IMG/VR virus record: IMGVR_UViG_3300048919_000078
Coordinates: 1-34,785 of that record
Strand: one strand, 5' to 3'
Length of the DNA: 34,785 nt
From: a virus
Positions within the stretch are counted from its first letter, which is position 1, and the number at the start of each line of letters is the position of its first letter. The notes under the pieces are model-generated. The model ran no database searches. It saw only the letters and a list, made by a program, of their open reading frames with translations, and was not told the origin of the DNA. Shown piece by piece: positions 1-8,321 of this stretch. A program made the position numbers and the translations under genes.

Positions 1-2004
1 GCCGAGCAGCGAGCCAGCGCGATAGCCGTCCTGCTTCGCCATGTCGTAGGTGTACGTCCAGCTAGTGCCGTCAACGATTTCCTGCCGGATGGTCACGACA
101 TACGGTTTAGCGTCAGCGGCCTTCGGCGTGATCGTGATGCTGATGGTCAGGCGATACTGCTGATCCGACTCCGCGCCTTGGTCCGGTGCGAGGTGGTCGA
201 TCACGGCCGCGCCTTGGTTCGTGCGGTGCCGGTGGACCCAGCTAATGATTACCGGCGTGTCGGCCTGCACCACTGCGCCGTTGAACCAGCGCTTGTCGTT
301 CGCCATCACCTGTCCAGGCGGATATGGGCGTGCGCTGCGGGACTTCGTTTCGAGTCGGTCGGTCGGCACGTCGAGCAGCGACAGCGGTGGACCGTACACA
401 CTTGGCCGCATCTTCACCTGCACCGCGCCGCCGAGAACCTTGTTGACGATGCGTTCAGGATAGCCGGTGTGGTCGTGACCGAACATTGCGCCGTAGAACC
501 AGATGCGTGCGCCCTTGTTGTGCTTGGCCGGTACGGTGTCGTAGCAGCCACGCGCCAGCGTGATGCCGGTGGCGTCGATTTCGTCCACGCGGAACATTTC
601 GGCATCGACCATTGCGATCTGGCCGACCTTCACGATGTCGAGCAGCACGCCGTCGAACGCCGAGGTCTTGTCGAAGTCGATGCGCGTGTCCATCTGCGCC
701 ACAGCCACGAGAAGCGTCGCCCACGGCGTCCACTTCGGTTCGGCTACCTCGTTATAGGGCAGGACGTTTCCGCTGCCCGCAGGCCAGTCGTAGCGCGTCC
801 AAACGTCATACGCATCCACCAGCCTGTCGCTCGGCCGCGCCGCCACCGTCACGAGCATGTTCGCCGGACCTTCGCCGTTCAGCATCTGGAACGCGTAAGG
901 CGACTCGAACAGGTTGCGGTTCATCGTGGTGTAGAAGTTCGTCTCCGACGCGGCACCCTGCGCCAGTTGACCGACGTACAGCGCGGCCGACGACACAACA
1001 TCGTCGTCCAGCGGCGAAGGATTCTGCGCCACCATTTCCGCGTACTGGCCCACGGTCAGGCCGGTCGGCGGCGTGCCGGGATCAGCAATCGGGTTCGGCT
1101 GCTGTGCCGCCATTTCGGCAAGCTGCGCGACCTTGATGAACTTACCCTGCGTGTCGATCTTGAACGGCAGCGTGTAGCCCTGCCACGAATCGAAGCCGTC
1201 ACGCGTGGAGAAGAACGTCATCACGCCCGGCACCAGTTGTGCATCTTCGCCGGACGAGAAGCCCAGGTCGAGCATCGCCTGCTGCCATGTGTACGTCCAC
1301 GTCGGCGGGATCAGTCGCCCGTAGCGGTCGTAGACGACCTTCATGATGTCGGTGTACGTGGCCTTCAGCAAACCGGTCGAGTCGTAGATGCGCGCCGTGT
1401 AGGTGGTGCCAGCTTCAGGTCCGATGTTCGTCACGTCGTGATCGACGAGTTGATCTGCTTCGATGATGCGCGAGCGGTGCGTCCATGTCAGCTTCAGGTT
1501 CGGCTTGTCCGTGGTGATCTCGTGCTCGATCCACCAGCGATCCGCGTTGGCCTTCAGTGCGCCCGGTGGGTACGGCCGGAAGAAGCGATAGTTGAACACG
1601 ACTTCATCGACAGGCGACTGCTGGTATGGATACGCGCCGCCGCCAATCGTGTACGGCGAATACTTCACGCTCGTCGTCTCGCCAGCGCTGTACTCCTTCG
1701 CGTCGGTCGAGACCAGCGGCGCGTCGAAGAACCAGATCAGCGAGGTCTCCGGGTGCTTCGCCGGTACGGTGTCGGCGCAACCGCGCTTGACGGTGATGCC
1801 GGACGGCGTGATGCCGGTCAGCGCCATGAACTCGTCGTCGATCAAGCAGGCCATGCCGATCTTGAGCGAATCAGCGGTAGGGAAGTTTGTGCGGCCGAGC
1901 GGGATGCTGCGGTCAAGGTAGTCCAGCGCTGCGGCGGTCTCCGCAATCGGAGTGAAGTGACCAGCGCGGACTGCTACGGGTGGTTTGTAATCGCTATTTG
2001 CCAT
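1..2004 (-). CDS. Putative tail-tip / fibre-base protein, second tandem paralogue (partial, C-terminus beyond window)
   Basis: The reading frame is open from the ATG at 2004 to the left edge (668 codons, no stop), so the C-terminus is missing. It begins MANSDYK, the same seven residues as the upstream neighbour, and aligns with it along most of its length. Shared landmarks are RGCADTVPAKH near residue 73, RPYPPG near residue 138 and EAGTTYTARIYD soon after. A second round of the same landmarks (RGCYDTVPAKH near residue 485, RPYPPGQ near 556) shows an internal duplication. The beta-rich segment around WxxRxRxxxxD looks like a fibronectin-III-type fold, which is inference. The start is one base after the stop of the preceding gene, and there is no strong Shine-Dalgarno, so translation is probably coupled. 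Its place at the end of the tail genes suggests a structural part of the tail tip or fibre base. I do not recognise a named family. Confidence 0.75.
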   Translation of the reverse strand, partial: MANSDYKPPVAVRAGHFTPIAETAAALDYLDRSIPLGRTNFPTADSLKIGMACLIDDEFMALTGITPSGITVKRGCADTVPAKHPETSLIWFFDAPLVSTDAKEYSAGETTSVKYSPYTIGGGAYPYQQSPVDEVVFNYRFFRPYPPGALKANADRWWIEHEITTDKPNLKLTWTHRSRIIEADQLVDHDVTNIGPEAGTTYTARIYDSTGLLKATYTDIMKVVYDRYGRLIPPTWTYTWQQAMLDLGFSSGEDAQLVPGVMTFFSTRDGFDSWQGYTLPFKIDTQGKFIKVAQLAEMAAQQPNPIADPGTPPTGLTVGQYAEMVAQNPSPLDDDVVSSAALYVGQLAQGAASETNFYTTMNRNLFESPYAFQMLNGEGPANMLVTVAARPSDRLVDAYDVWTRYDWPAGSGNVLPYNEVAEPKWTPWATLLVAVAQMDTRIDFDKTSAFDGVLLDIVKVGQIAMVDAEMFRVDEIDATGITLARGCYDTVPAKHNKGARIWFYGAMFGHDHTGYPERIVNKVLGGAVQVKMRPSVYGPPLSLLDVPTDRLETKSRSARPYPPGQVMANDKRWFNGAVVQADTPVIISWVHRHRTNQGAAVIDHLAPDQGAESDQQYRLTISITITPKAADAKPYVVTIRQEIVDGTSWTYTYDMAKQDGYRAGSLLG

Positions 2005-2005
2005 G

Positions 2006-3907
2006 TCAGGTGCAAGGGTAGGATGGAACACGGATCGGCGTCACGTAACGCTGGAACGAAATGTAGTTCTCGCGCACGCAGTCGATGCGGCAGTAGATCA
2101 GAACGGTGCCGCACACGCCGAGGGCATGGCCTGCCACGTCGCCGTCAGCAAGGGCCATCGCGTAGGTGTAGACGAACGCGCCATCTTCACCGGCCACCGG
2201 GTTGACGGTGACGGAGCGCAGTGTCGTCTGCACCGGGTTGCCGCCCGGCGCGCTCGGCGGTGTCTCGTAGTAGAAGATAACGCGGGCGGTGGTGCCAGCT
2301 TCAGGATCGATGGACGGATAGGCGTGGTCAACCGCATCGGTGCCTTGCGTCACACGATTGCGCCATGCCCACACGAACGCCACCTCGCCGCCGTTCACCG
2401 CCTGGACTTCCTCGAACCATGGGCGGGCGTTGGCCGTCAACTGCGCGACGTTGTATGGCGCATAGCCGCGAGCAGCGCGCTCGGCCATCAGCGGCGGCAG
2501 CGCGTCTACGTCGATGGCTGGCCCGTACACGCCGGGTTGCAGGCGATACTCGATCTGGCCGCTGCCGAGCGTCGGGTCCACCACGGCCGCGTCCTCGAAG
2601 ATGAACATGCGGCTACCGGCTATGTGGACTGCCGGGATGGTGTCGCCCACGCCGCGCCCGATGGTCAGCGTGCCGTCTGCGTTGAAGCTGCGGATGACGA
2701 CCATTTCATCGTCGATCAACGCCAGCTTGCCGACCAAGACGCTGGTCACGCGCACGCCGTCATACAGCGACGACGACCGCACGTTGAACGTCGTCTCGAT
2801 TTCAGGCAGGCGGAAGTCACACGTCAACCACGGCGCGTATGGTTTGCTGCCGACCAGATCGTGATGATGCACGTAGTCATAGATCGGATTGTCGTCGCCG
2901 TCTACCTCGCCGGTATCGACCACCTCGATCCAGTGGTGGTACATATTGTACGTGTCGCTCATGCGGTCGGCCGGGCGCACACCGAATGCCATGCCGCGAT
3001 CCGTCGTCAGCGTGGAAGGCGACAGGCCGCGACGTGCGGTCATGATGTATGGCGTCGCCATGGCGCGTTGATCGAACTGCTGCCACACCGAGGGCAGCGC
3101 GCCGCCCGGCTGGATCACCACCGGGATGGCGTAGCCTTGCAGCGATTCCATCCGCTCGCGCTCGCTGTAGAACGTGACGGTGGCGCTCACCTGCGAGCCG
3201 GGATTGCCGATGTCATGCAGCGCCTTGCCGTACTGGTACAGGAACGCGTTGCCGATGATCCCAGGTTCCTCGCGCAGCAGCGCGCCGTTCGCGTCGTGCA
3301 GGCGCATCGTGTAGGTGGTGCCGGGTTCCGGGGTCATGGTGGCGTCGTCTTGGCCGAGAAGCTGGTCGGCCTGCGTCACGCGGTTGCGGTCACGCCACGT
3401 CAGGTTCACGCCGCCAGTCGTCGCATTGAGCGTTGCACCGCTGAACCAGCGCGCACCGTTGGCGAACATATAGGCCGCGTTGTACGGACGGAAGTAGCGC
3501 CAGTTGAACGTCACCTCGTCCGGGGCCGCGTTGCCGATTGGCAGATTGCCGCCGCCGATGGTGAATGGCGAAATCTTCACGGCGATGGTCTCGCCCGCGC
3601 TGCGCTCCACGCGGTCGCTGCCGATGGTCCCGTTGTTGATGATCCAGACCAGCGTGCCGGGCGCGTGCCGGGCGGGCAGCGTGTCGGCGCAGCCGCGCTT
3701 GAGAGTGAGCGTGCGGATGCCGACTGTCTCGACGCGGCAAATCTCGTCTTCCCACAACGCGACCATGCCCGGCTGGATCGCATCGGTGACGGAGAAGTTG
3801 AACTCGGTGTAGTCGATCACGGTGTCGGTCTGCTCGCGGGCCACGTCCGTCTTCACGAAGGTGGCGAAGCTGCCTGCGCCAGATTCTTTGTAGTCGCTAT
3901 TTGCCAT
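2006..3907 (-). CDS. Putative tail-tip / fibre-base protein, first tandem paralogue
   Basis: This is a 633-aa protein with no signal peptide or membrane segment. It contains two rounds of one module: RGCADTLPARH near residue 70 followed by RPYNAAY near residue 134, then RGVGDTIPAVH near residue 416 followed by APYNVAQ near residue 478. Each RPY-type segment continues into WRxRNRVTQ and an EPGTT or EAGTT turn, resembling an FN3-type beta domain (inference). The start codon overlaps the stop of the 489-aa hub gene as TAATG, so translation is coupled. The next gene downstream is a paralogue. Tail position after the hub protein argues for a tip or fibre-anchor role, possibly in host contact. The exact function is unknown. 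Confidence 0.8.
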   Translation of the reverse strand: MANSDYKESGAGSFATFVKTDVAREQTDTVIDYTEFNFSVTDAIQPGMVALWEDEICRVETVGIRTLTLKRGCADTLPARHAPGTLVWIINNGTIGSDRVERSAGETIAVKISPFTIGGGNLPIGNAAPDEVTFNWRYFRPYNAAYMFANGARWFSGATLNATTGGVNLTWRDRNRVTQADQLLGQDDATMTPEPGTTYTMRLHDANGALLREEPGIIGNAFLYQYGKALHDIGNPGSQVSATVTFYSERERMESLQGYAIPVVIQPGGALPSVWQQFDQRAMATPYIMTARRGLSPSTLTTDRGMAFGVRPADRMSDTYNMYHHWIEVVDTGEVDGDDNPIYDYVHHHDLVGSKPYAPWLTCDFRLPEIETTFNVRSSSLYDGVRVTSVLVGKLALIDDEMVVIRSFNADGTLTIGRGVGDTIPAVHIAGSRMFIFEDAAVVDPTLGSGQIEYRLQPGVYGPAIDVDALPPLMAERAARGYAPYNVAQLTANARPWFEEVQAVNGGEVAFVWAWRNRVTQGTDAVDHAYPSIDPEAGTTARVIFYYETPPSAPGGNPVQTTLRSVTVNPVAGEDGAFVYTYAMALADGDVAGHALGVCGTVLIYCRIDCVRENYISFQRYVTPIRVPSYPCT

Positions 3908-5376
3908 TACGGGGTCACAGGTTGTTCGTCGTCCTCGGCAGGACCGGGCTTGACGAAGATGTTGTAGGCCAGCGAGAGGTCAGACGGTTTCGACACTACG
4001 GTGCCGAGGAAGCCGCTGTCGTCTTCGAGGTAGTCGAAGTCCGCTGGAGTCATGGATTGATTGAGCAGGAAGTACGGCACCTCGAATGCGCGGTGCTCCT
4101 TCAGGATCGGCTTGTTGTTTGGCTTCACCCAGTTCGGCGGCTCGGTTCCGCTGAAGCTGGTCTGCGGCAGCGCGAACACGTCCTGCACGGCGGTGATGGT
4201 GATCTGGCCGGACGCCAGCGTGCCATCGTCGATGCGGCCGACACGCACGACCACGTTGCTGATGCCGCGCACCGGATCGCTGATGCGCATGACACCGGCT
4301 GGCGGGATGCGCCATGCACGGCGGTCGAACACGATCTCGAACCGGCGCAGCGCCAGGGCGTTCAACCGCAGTTCGCGCTGTGCGACACGAGCGGCCAGTT
4401 CAGCGGTGGGGATGCCGGGATACTGTTTGGTCAGCGAGTTGAATACGCCGCGTGTCGATTGCAGCAGCCCGAGATTCTGTGCACCCTTCGTGCGCGTCTC
4501 GCCGCTGATCGGATCGGTGTACTCGACGATGACTTCGTTGACCGATGGGCCGAGGCTCGACACGTCGGCCTGCTTGATCGAGACAATGCCGTTGTCCACG
4601 GTGTAGATCGGCAGCGCGTTCGGGTCGTAGTCCAGGCGGATCAGCTTCAGCTTCAGCAGGCTGGTTTCGCGGTCTGCATACATCGCGGCACCAATCGCAT
4701 CGAGCACCGACTGGATGAACGCCTTCAGCGTGTCGCGGCGCGTCCACCGCAGGCACAGGCCGAAGCCCTCGGTGAACAGCGTGTCGGCGCACGCGGTGAA
4801 CGAACCCACGTCCATCGCGGACATCGGCAGGCCACGGCCCCACTCGCGGTTTGTCATGCACTCCATAATGATGTGCGCCGGGTTCATCGCCTTGATGTTG
4901 ATGTCGGACTCGGACGTGGTGGAGTCCTTCACGCCGGTCAGCGCGATGATGGCCTTTTCTGGATACCAGGGCGCGTCGTTCTCCCAGCCTTTCGTGGCGC
5001 GGCGCACGCGGAACTTCCAAGGCTTCGGATACGGCGAGTTCGATGCGATGGTGCCGTTGAAGAAGTAGGTACACATGCGGCGGAAACCGGGCAGCGCATG
5101 GCCGACCATCGACACCAGCGCGCCCACCGCAGTCTGGTCAGGCTTGCCCATCATGAGCGTGCCACTGCCGTCCACGCCACCTTCCTGTTTGTTCCCGCCG
5201 AACAGTTCAGGCGCGTTCACGTTCAGTGCGCCAGTGTCGGTAACGCTGCCTGTCCACGCGGTCTTGTCGCCCACGCGCACTTCCACCACCTCGTCCAGTG
5301 GGCCACGCGACAGGCCCATGTGAATGCCGAAGCTGTACTTATAGCCTGTGACCGGATCGCTGTTCTTCTTACCCAT
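3907..5376 (-). CDS. Tail hub / tip attachment protein (J-like central part, Phage-tail_3 type)
   Basis: This is a 489-aa protein. Its N-terminus TGYKYSFGIHMGLSRGP followed by VEVRVGDKTAW is characteristic of phage tail-tip proteins of the J / Phage-tail_3 kind, in which the segment forms part of the central hub ring. Residues about 90-330 continue the hub fold, including the ECMTNREWGRGLP region seen in these proteins. The C-terminal part (AYNIFVKPG, acidic end) is shorter than in lambda J, so receptor-binding functions must lie in other genes, probably the two paralogues downstream. The ATG at 5376 overlaps the preceding 67-aa gene by 8 bases and the stop overlaps the next start as TAATG. 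The protein should act at the distal end of the virion tail. Confidence 0.85.
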   Translation of the reverse strand: MGKKNSDPVTGYKYSFGIHMGLSRGPLDEVVEVRVGDKTAWTGSVTDTGALNVNAPELFGGNKQEGGVDGSGTLMMGKPDQTAVGALVSMVGHALPGFRRMCTYFFNGTIASNSPYPKPWKFRVRRATKGWENDAPWYPEKAIIALTGVKDSTTSESDINIKAMNPAHIIMECMTNREWGRGLPMSAMDVGSFTACADTLFTEGFGLCLRWTRRDTLKAFIQSVLDAIGAAMYADRETSLLKLKLIRLDYDPNALPIYTVDNGIVSIKQADVSSLGPSVNEVIVEYTDPISGETRTKGAQNLGLLQSTRGVFNSLTKQYPGIPTAELAARVAQRELRLNALALRRFEIVFDRRAWRIPPAGVMRISDPVRGISNVVVRVGRIDDGTLASGQITITAVQDVFALPQTSFSGTEPPNWVKPNNKPILKEHRAFEVPYFLLNQSMTPADFDYLEDDSGFLGTVVSKPSDLSLAYNIFVKPGPAEDDEQPVTP

Positions 5377-5572
5377 TGTCCACCTCTTTGTGTTTGTTGC
5401 GAACGTGCTGCGCGACGGTCATGCAGAAGTAGTCGCCGTGCGCTTCCATCTTCTCGATGGGTATTCCGTTCTTGAGGAAGTCGGCAAAGTCCCAGCCGTT
5501 CTCTGCGGCCCAGCGGCGCGCACCGCGTGCGCAGAATCCCGCGTCACGAATGTCTTGGATGGTCACGATCAT
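5369..5572 (-). CDS. Small conserved phage protein between the two hub pieces
   Basis: This 67-aa protein begins MIVTIQDIRDAGFCARGARR and has the pattern DIRxAGxCxRGAR, W, DF, NGIP that I recognise from short hypothetical proteins in many siphovirus tail-tip regions. The start at 5572 overlaps the stop of the 79-aa gene as ATGA, and the end overlaps the next hub gene by 8 bases, so the three are translationally linked. The longer open frame upstream of this ATG (to 5929) runs antiphase through other genes and is not credible. It is mostly helical in appearance, with no membrane segment. It could be an assembly factor for the tail tip; function is unknown. Confidence 0.8.
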   Translation of the reverse strand: MIVTIQDIRDAGFCARGARRWAAENGWDFADFLKNGIPIEKMEAHGDYFCMTVAQHVRNKHKEVDNG

Positions 5573-5808
5573 TTTTTGCCGGTCTCCGAAGCGTGGATTT
5601 CTTCGACGTGGTAGTTGCCCACCGCGAGCACCGTCCAGTCGCTGATCCAGCAGTCGCCAAAGACGACACACTGCGGCGTGCCTTCGTCGGCTTGCGGGAA
5701 GTCGATGTCCTCGAATGCGGTTGGAGAGGGTTGTTGCTGCTTCGGCTGCATCGCTACGCTCAACAGGAACGAGCAGACCATCAGGAAGATTTGCAGGTAG
5801 ATATTCAT
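5569..5808 (-). CDS. Small tail-hub N-terminal piece with hydrophobic leader
   Basis: This 79-aa protein has a hydrophobic N-terminal stretch (YLQIFLMVCSFLLSVAM, about residues 4-20) followed by FEDIDFPQADEGTPQCVVFG. From memory of the family, DFPxxxEGxxxxVxFG and the following short strand are normally found at the start of longer tail-tip proteins, just before the TGYKYxxGxHxxL segment that here begins the separate 489-aa gene. It therefore looks like the detached first part of the hub protein. GGAG lies 7 bases before the ATG. The hydrophobic helix might insert in the host membrane or pack inside the tip; that is speculation. It sits between the gpL-like gene and the 67-aa gene, overlapping the latter as ATGA. 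Confidence 0.75.
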   Translation of the reverse strand: MNIYLQIFLMVCSFLLSVAMQPKQQQPSPTAFEDIDFPQADEGTPQCVVFGDCWISDWTVLAVGNYHVEEIHASETGKK

Positions 5809-5820
5809 TGCGCTGCTCCG

Positions 5821-6633
5821 TTAGAAAACTGGGTCGCCATCGAACGGAGACTTGCCGGGCATGTCCGGCACGCCGCCGTAGTTCGGGAGGTTGTTGAACT
5901 CTGTACACGCGGCGGTCGTGCGACGGCAACCCGGATATGCCTTTACTGCGAGGCCGTAGTATAGTCCATCAGCCAAACCGAACATGGTCATTGCGTTGCC
6001 CACCTGCGTCTCGATGGCGCGGAACTCGGTGCCTCGCGTCGGATGCTCCCACGAGATAAAGCCGCCGTCGAACTTCCCATCGGCCACCGCGTCCATGCCT
6101 TGAAAGTACACGACGTTGTTCTGCACATCGAACACCACCAAGTCCAGCTTGAACGCCTCTTTGTCCAAGTTGCAGCCGAGGCCATAGAGCGCGTGACCGC
6201 ACGTCCGCTGCCACGCCAGCCGCAGGCCGTCGCGCTCCATCGACGCGCTGATCGTGTCGCACGAGATCGTGGCCTTGCCCGGTTCCGGCAGCGACACCTG
6301 AAGCACTTCGCCGGTATAGCCTAGCACCGCCTCGGTGTCGCCTTCGTGATAGTGGTAGATGGCGACCATGATAGCGTTCGACGGAGGCGTGCCGTAGAAC
6401 AGTTGGACCGGCGCGATGGACGACGGCGCGGTGATGGTGATGCCGTCCGTGCTCGACTCGCCTGTGATCTTCACGCCGTCGTCGTTGATCGGCACGGCCG
6501 ACCACTTGTAGCCGGAAAGGGTCACGTCCTGATCGCCGCTGGTGTAGCGCCACGTTGCCGCGCCCAGGTTGAATGCGTACAGGAAGATCGGCCGACCAAG
6601 ATCGTTACTGCTCTCGATTTCATTGAAGCTCAT
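5821..6633 (-). CDS. gpL-like minor tail protein (DUF2163 / BR0599 family)
   Basis: This is a 270-aa tail-tip protein. The N-terminal half (YTSGDQDVTLSGYKW, about residues 30-45) is the DUF2163-type beta region, and the C-terminus NYGGVPDMPGKSPFDG is the typical end of BR0599-family tail proteins. Four cysteines, C145-x8-C154 and C236-x6-C243, reproduce the two-pair spacing of the [4Fe-4S] cysteines I recall for lambda gpL, although the pairs are farther apart here. The likely role is a component of the tail tip complex between the distal tail protein and the hub. The ATG overlaps the stop of the PA14-containing gene as ATGA. Family assignment is good; iron-sulfur binding is inference. Confidence 0.85.
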   Translation of the reverse strand: MSFNEIESSNDLGRPIFLYAFNLGAATWRYTSGDQDVTLSGYKWSAVPINDDGVKITGESSTDGITITAPSSIAPVQLFYGTPPSNAIMVAIYHYHEGDTEAVLGYTGEVLQVSLPEPGKATISCDTISASMERDGLRLAWQRTCGHALYGLGCNLDKEAFKLDLVVFDVQNNVVYFQGMDAVADGKFDGGFISWEHPTRGTEFRAIETQVGNAMTMFGLADGLYYGLAVKAYPGCRRTTAACTEFNNLPNYGGVPDMPGKSPFDGDPVF

Positions 6634-8321
6634 GCTGGTGTCCCTACTCGTGGGTTGAAGGCTTGGCGGAACGTCAGCGTAACGTCCACCGCCGCCTGCT
6701 GGTTGGTCTTATGCAGAATCTCGAACGCGTCCTGATTGAATCGCGCCTCGGTGACGAAGCTTACACGCTTCACTTCGCTCATATCCATTTCTGGAAGCTG
6801 CACATCGAGCGACAGCATTTCGGCCACGGTCTGCAACGGCGTGCTCACGCTGCCGTCCGGGTCCGTCTTGTAGATGGGCGACACGTTCGTGATGTTCGCG
6901 TAGATGTTGGTCCCGTTGCGCAGTTGGAAGGACAACTGGATGCGCGTCGGCTGCGGGCGCAGCATGTACTCGTAGAAGCCCTGCGGCCGGATCACCAACT
7001 CGGTAGCGCCTTGGCTGATATCGCCAACCGGGATCACGTCTTGCTGGAATGTCGGCATGAAGAAGTGCGCAGCTTGGCCGCGTGCAGCCTGGAGCCACTG
7101 GCGCAACTGCGTGGCCTTCACCCGGCCGAACAGGCGGAAGCTGGCCTGCGTGATGATCGAGGTGTAACGGCCGTGGTCAAGCGTGGTCGGCACGCCGCTG
7201 TCGTTGTCCATCGTGAAGGACTTGCGACCGTACTCGCTGTCGATGGTGTTCGCCCGCGTCGGCACGAACGGGAAGAACGGCTGACCGCCGACGACGTTAC
7301 CCCACGATGCGGTCACGTTGTATGGCTCCGACAGATCGAATTGCAGCGTGGCACGCGCCACCGTGTCCGTGACGTTCGACATGCGTGGGTTGTTCAGCAT
7401 GCGCGCCGCCCGCATCGGATAGATGCGCGTACCGATAGGCCATGCACGCGGTGGCGGGAAGGCCCAGGTGAAGCGGTTGGCGTTGTAGTCCACGTCGCCC
7501 ACCTGCAAGATGTCGTAGTCGCTCGGATCGCCCTTGTTCACGAACACGAGGTCGCCCTTGTAGAACTCGCGGTATTGCAGTTCACCGTCAGGGAACCGCA
7601 CGCCGCTGCCCTCCATGTCGATGCCGTCTTCCATGCGCACCGCTTCCTGCCACAGCGGGAACATGAACTCCGCGCTGCCGATGCCGCTGAAGAAGGTGTC
7701 CAGGCGGTCACGGTTCTCCAACTGGCGCAGGAAGTTCGCCTCGAACTGGCGGCGCGCATTACGGCGCACGCTGCGGCGCTGCTCCGCGCCGGTCTCGCTC
7801 GTCATCACATCGGTCAGCCACGTCAGGCGCTCGGTGACTCCCTGCTCCCACGTCGGCAACACCGTGAACATCGGCAGGCCGAAGCGGTAGTCGGTCGGTG
7901 GCGGCAGATCGTCATCGCTGATCGCGGCGTCGTCGAGCAGCCAGCCGTCCTTCGTGCTGAAGTACACCACGTCCTCGCCTTTCTTGATGACGAGGCGGAA
8001 CCACGACGGCGATGCTGGCAGGTTCTGGAGCACCACGTCCAGGCGGTAGTCGCCCTGCGGAATGTTGACGAACGCAGTGCCGGGTTTCGCCAGCGTGCAG
8101 GACGCGATGATCCGGCTCGTCAACTGCGTGGTGCCGATCCACAGCGTCGCGCCATCGTCGGCCGCGATCTCCATGGTGTAGTTGCCGTCGCTGAAGTGGA
8201 ACTGGCGTGCGAAGTAGTACGTGTGGTCCGCAGCGGAAGGCACGCCCTCCGCGACAGGCGACACGTACAGTTCGTTGTTCGGGCCAGCAGGGCCGTAGTC
8301 AAAAGGAGTGCGGATTGCCAT
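6630..8321 (-). CDS. Distal/minor tail protein with N-terminal PA14-like domain
   Basis: This is a 563-aa protein. Residues about 20-130 read as a PA14-like beta domain: YYFARQFHFSDGNYTMEI, then ADDGATLWIG, then VNIPQGDYRLDVV, the same order as in PA14 carbohydrate-binding modules. From about residue 150 (FTVLPTWEQGVTERLTWLTD, then EQRRSVRRNARRQFE) it matches the large minor tail proteins that lie between tape measure and gpL-like proteins in many siphoviruses. The C-terminal third contains tail-protein signatures such as LRQWLQAARGQAAHFFMPTF. The start overlaps the tape-measure stop as TAATG. It probably joins the tail tube to the tip, and the PA14-like part may contact sugars on the host surface (inference). 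Confidence 0.8.
   Translation of the reverse strand: MAIRTPFDYGPAGPNNELYVSPVAEGVPSAADHTYYFARQFHFSDGNYTMEIAADDGATLWIGTTQLTSRIIASCTLAKPGTAFVNIPQGDYRLDVVLQNLPASPSWFRLVIKKGEDVVYFSTKDGWLLDDAAISDDDLPPPTDYRFGLPMFTVLPTWEQGVTERLTWLTDVMTSETGAEQRRSVRRNARRQFEANFLRQLENRDRLDTFFSGIGSAEFMFPLWQEAVRMEDGIDMEGSGVRFPDGELQYREFYKGDLVFVNKGDPSDYDILQVGDVDYNANRFTWAFPPPRAWPIGTRIYPMRAARMLNNPRMSNVTDTVARATLQFDLSEPYNVTASWGNVVGGQPFFPFVPTRANTIDSEYGRKSFTMDNDSGVPTTLDHGRYTSIITQASFRLFGRVKATQLRQWLQAARGQAAHFFMPTFQQDVIPVGDISQGATELVIRPQGFYEYMLRPQPTRIQLSFQLRNGTNIYANITNVSPIYKTDPDGSVSTPLQTVAEMLSLDVQLPEMDMSEVKRVSFVTEARFNQDAFEILHKTNQQAAVDVTLTFRQAFNPRVGTPA

Noticed and set aside
178-2205. Long plus-strand frame of 675 codons opposite the tail-tip gene
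   Set aside because: The minus strand is open over the same area with clear paralogy to the next gene. The plus frame has an Arg/His/Val-rich composition, no ribosome site and no family sequence.
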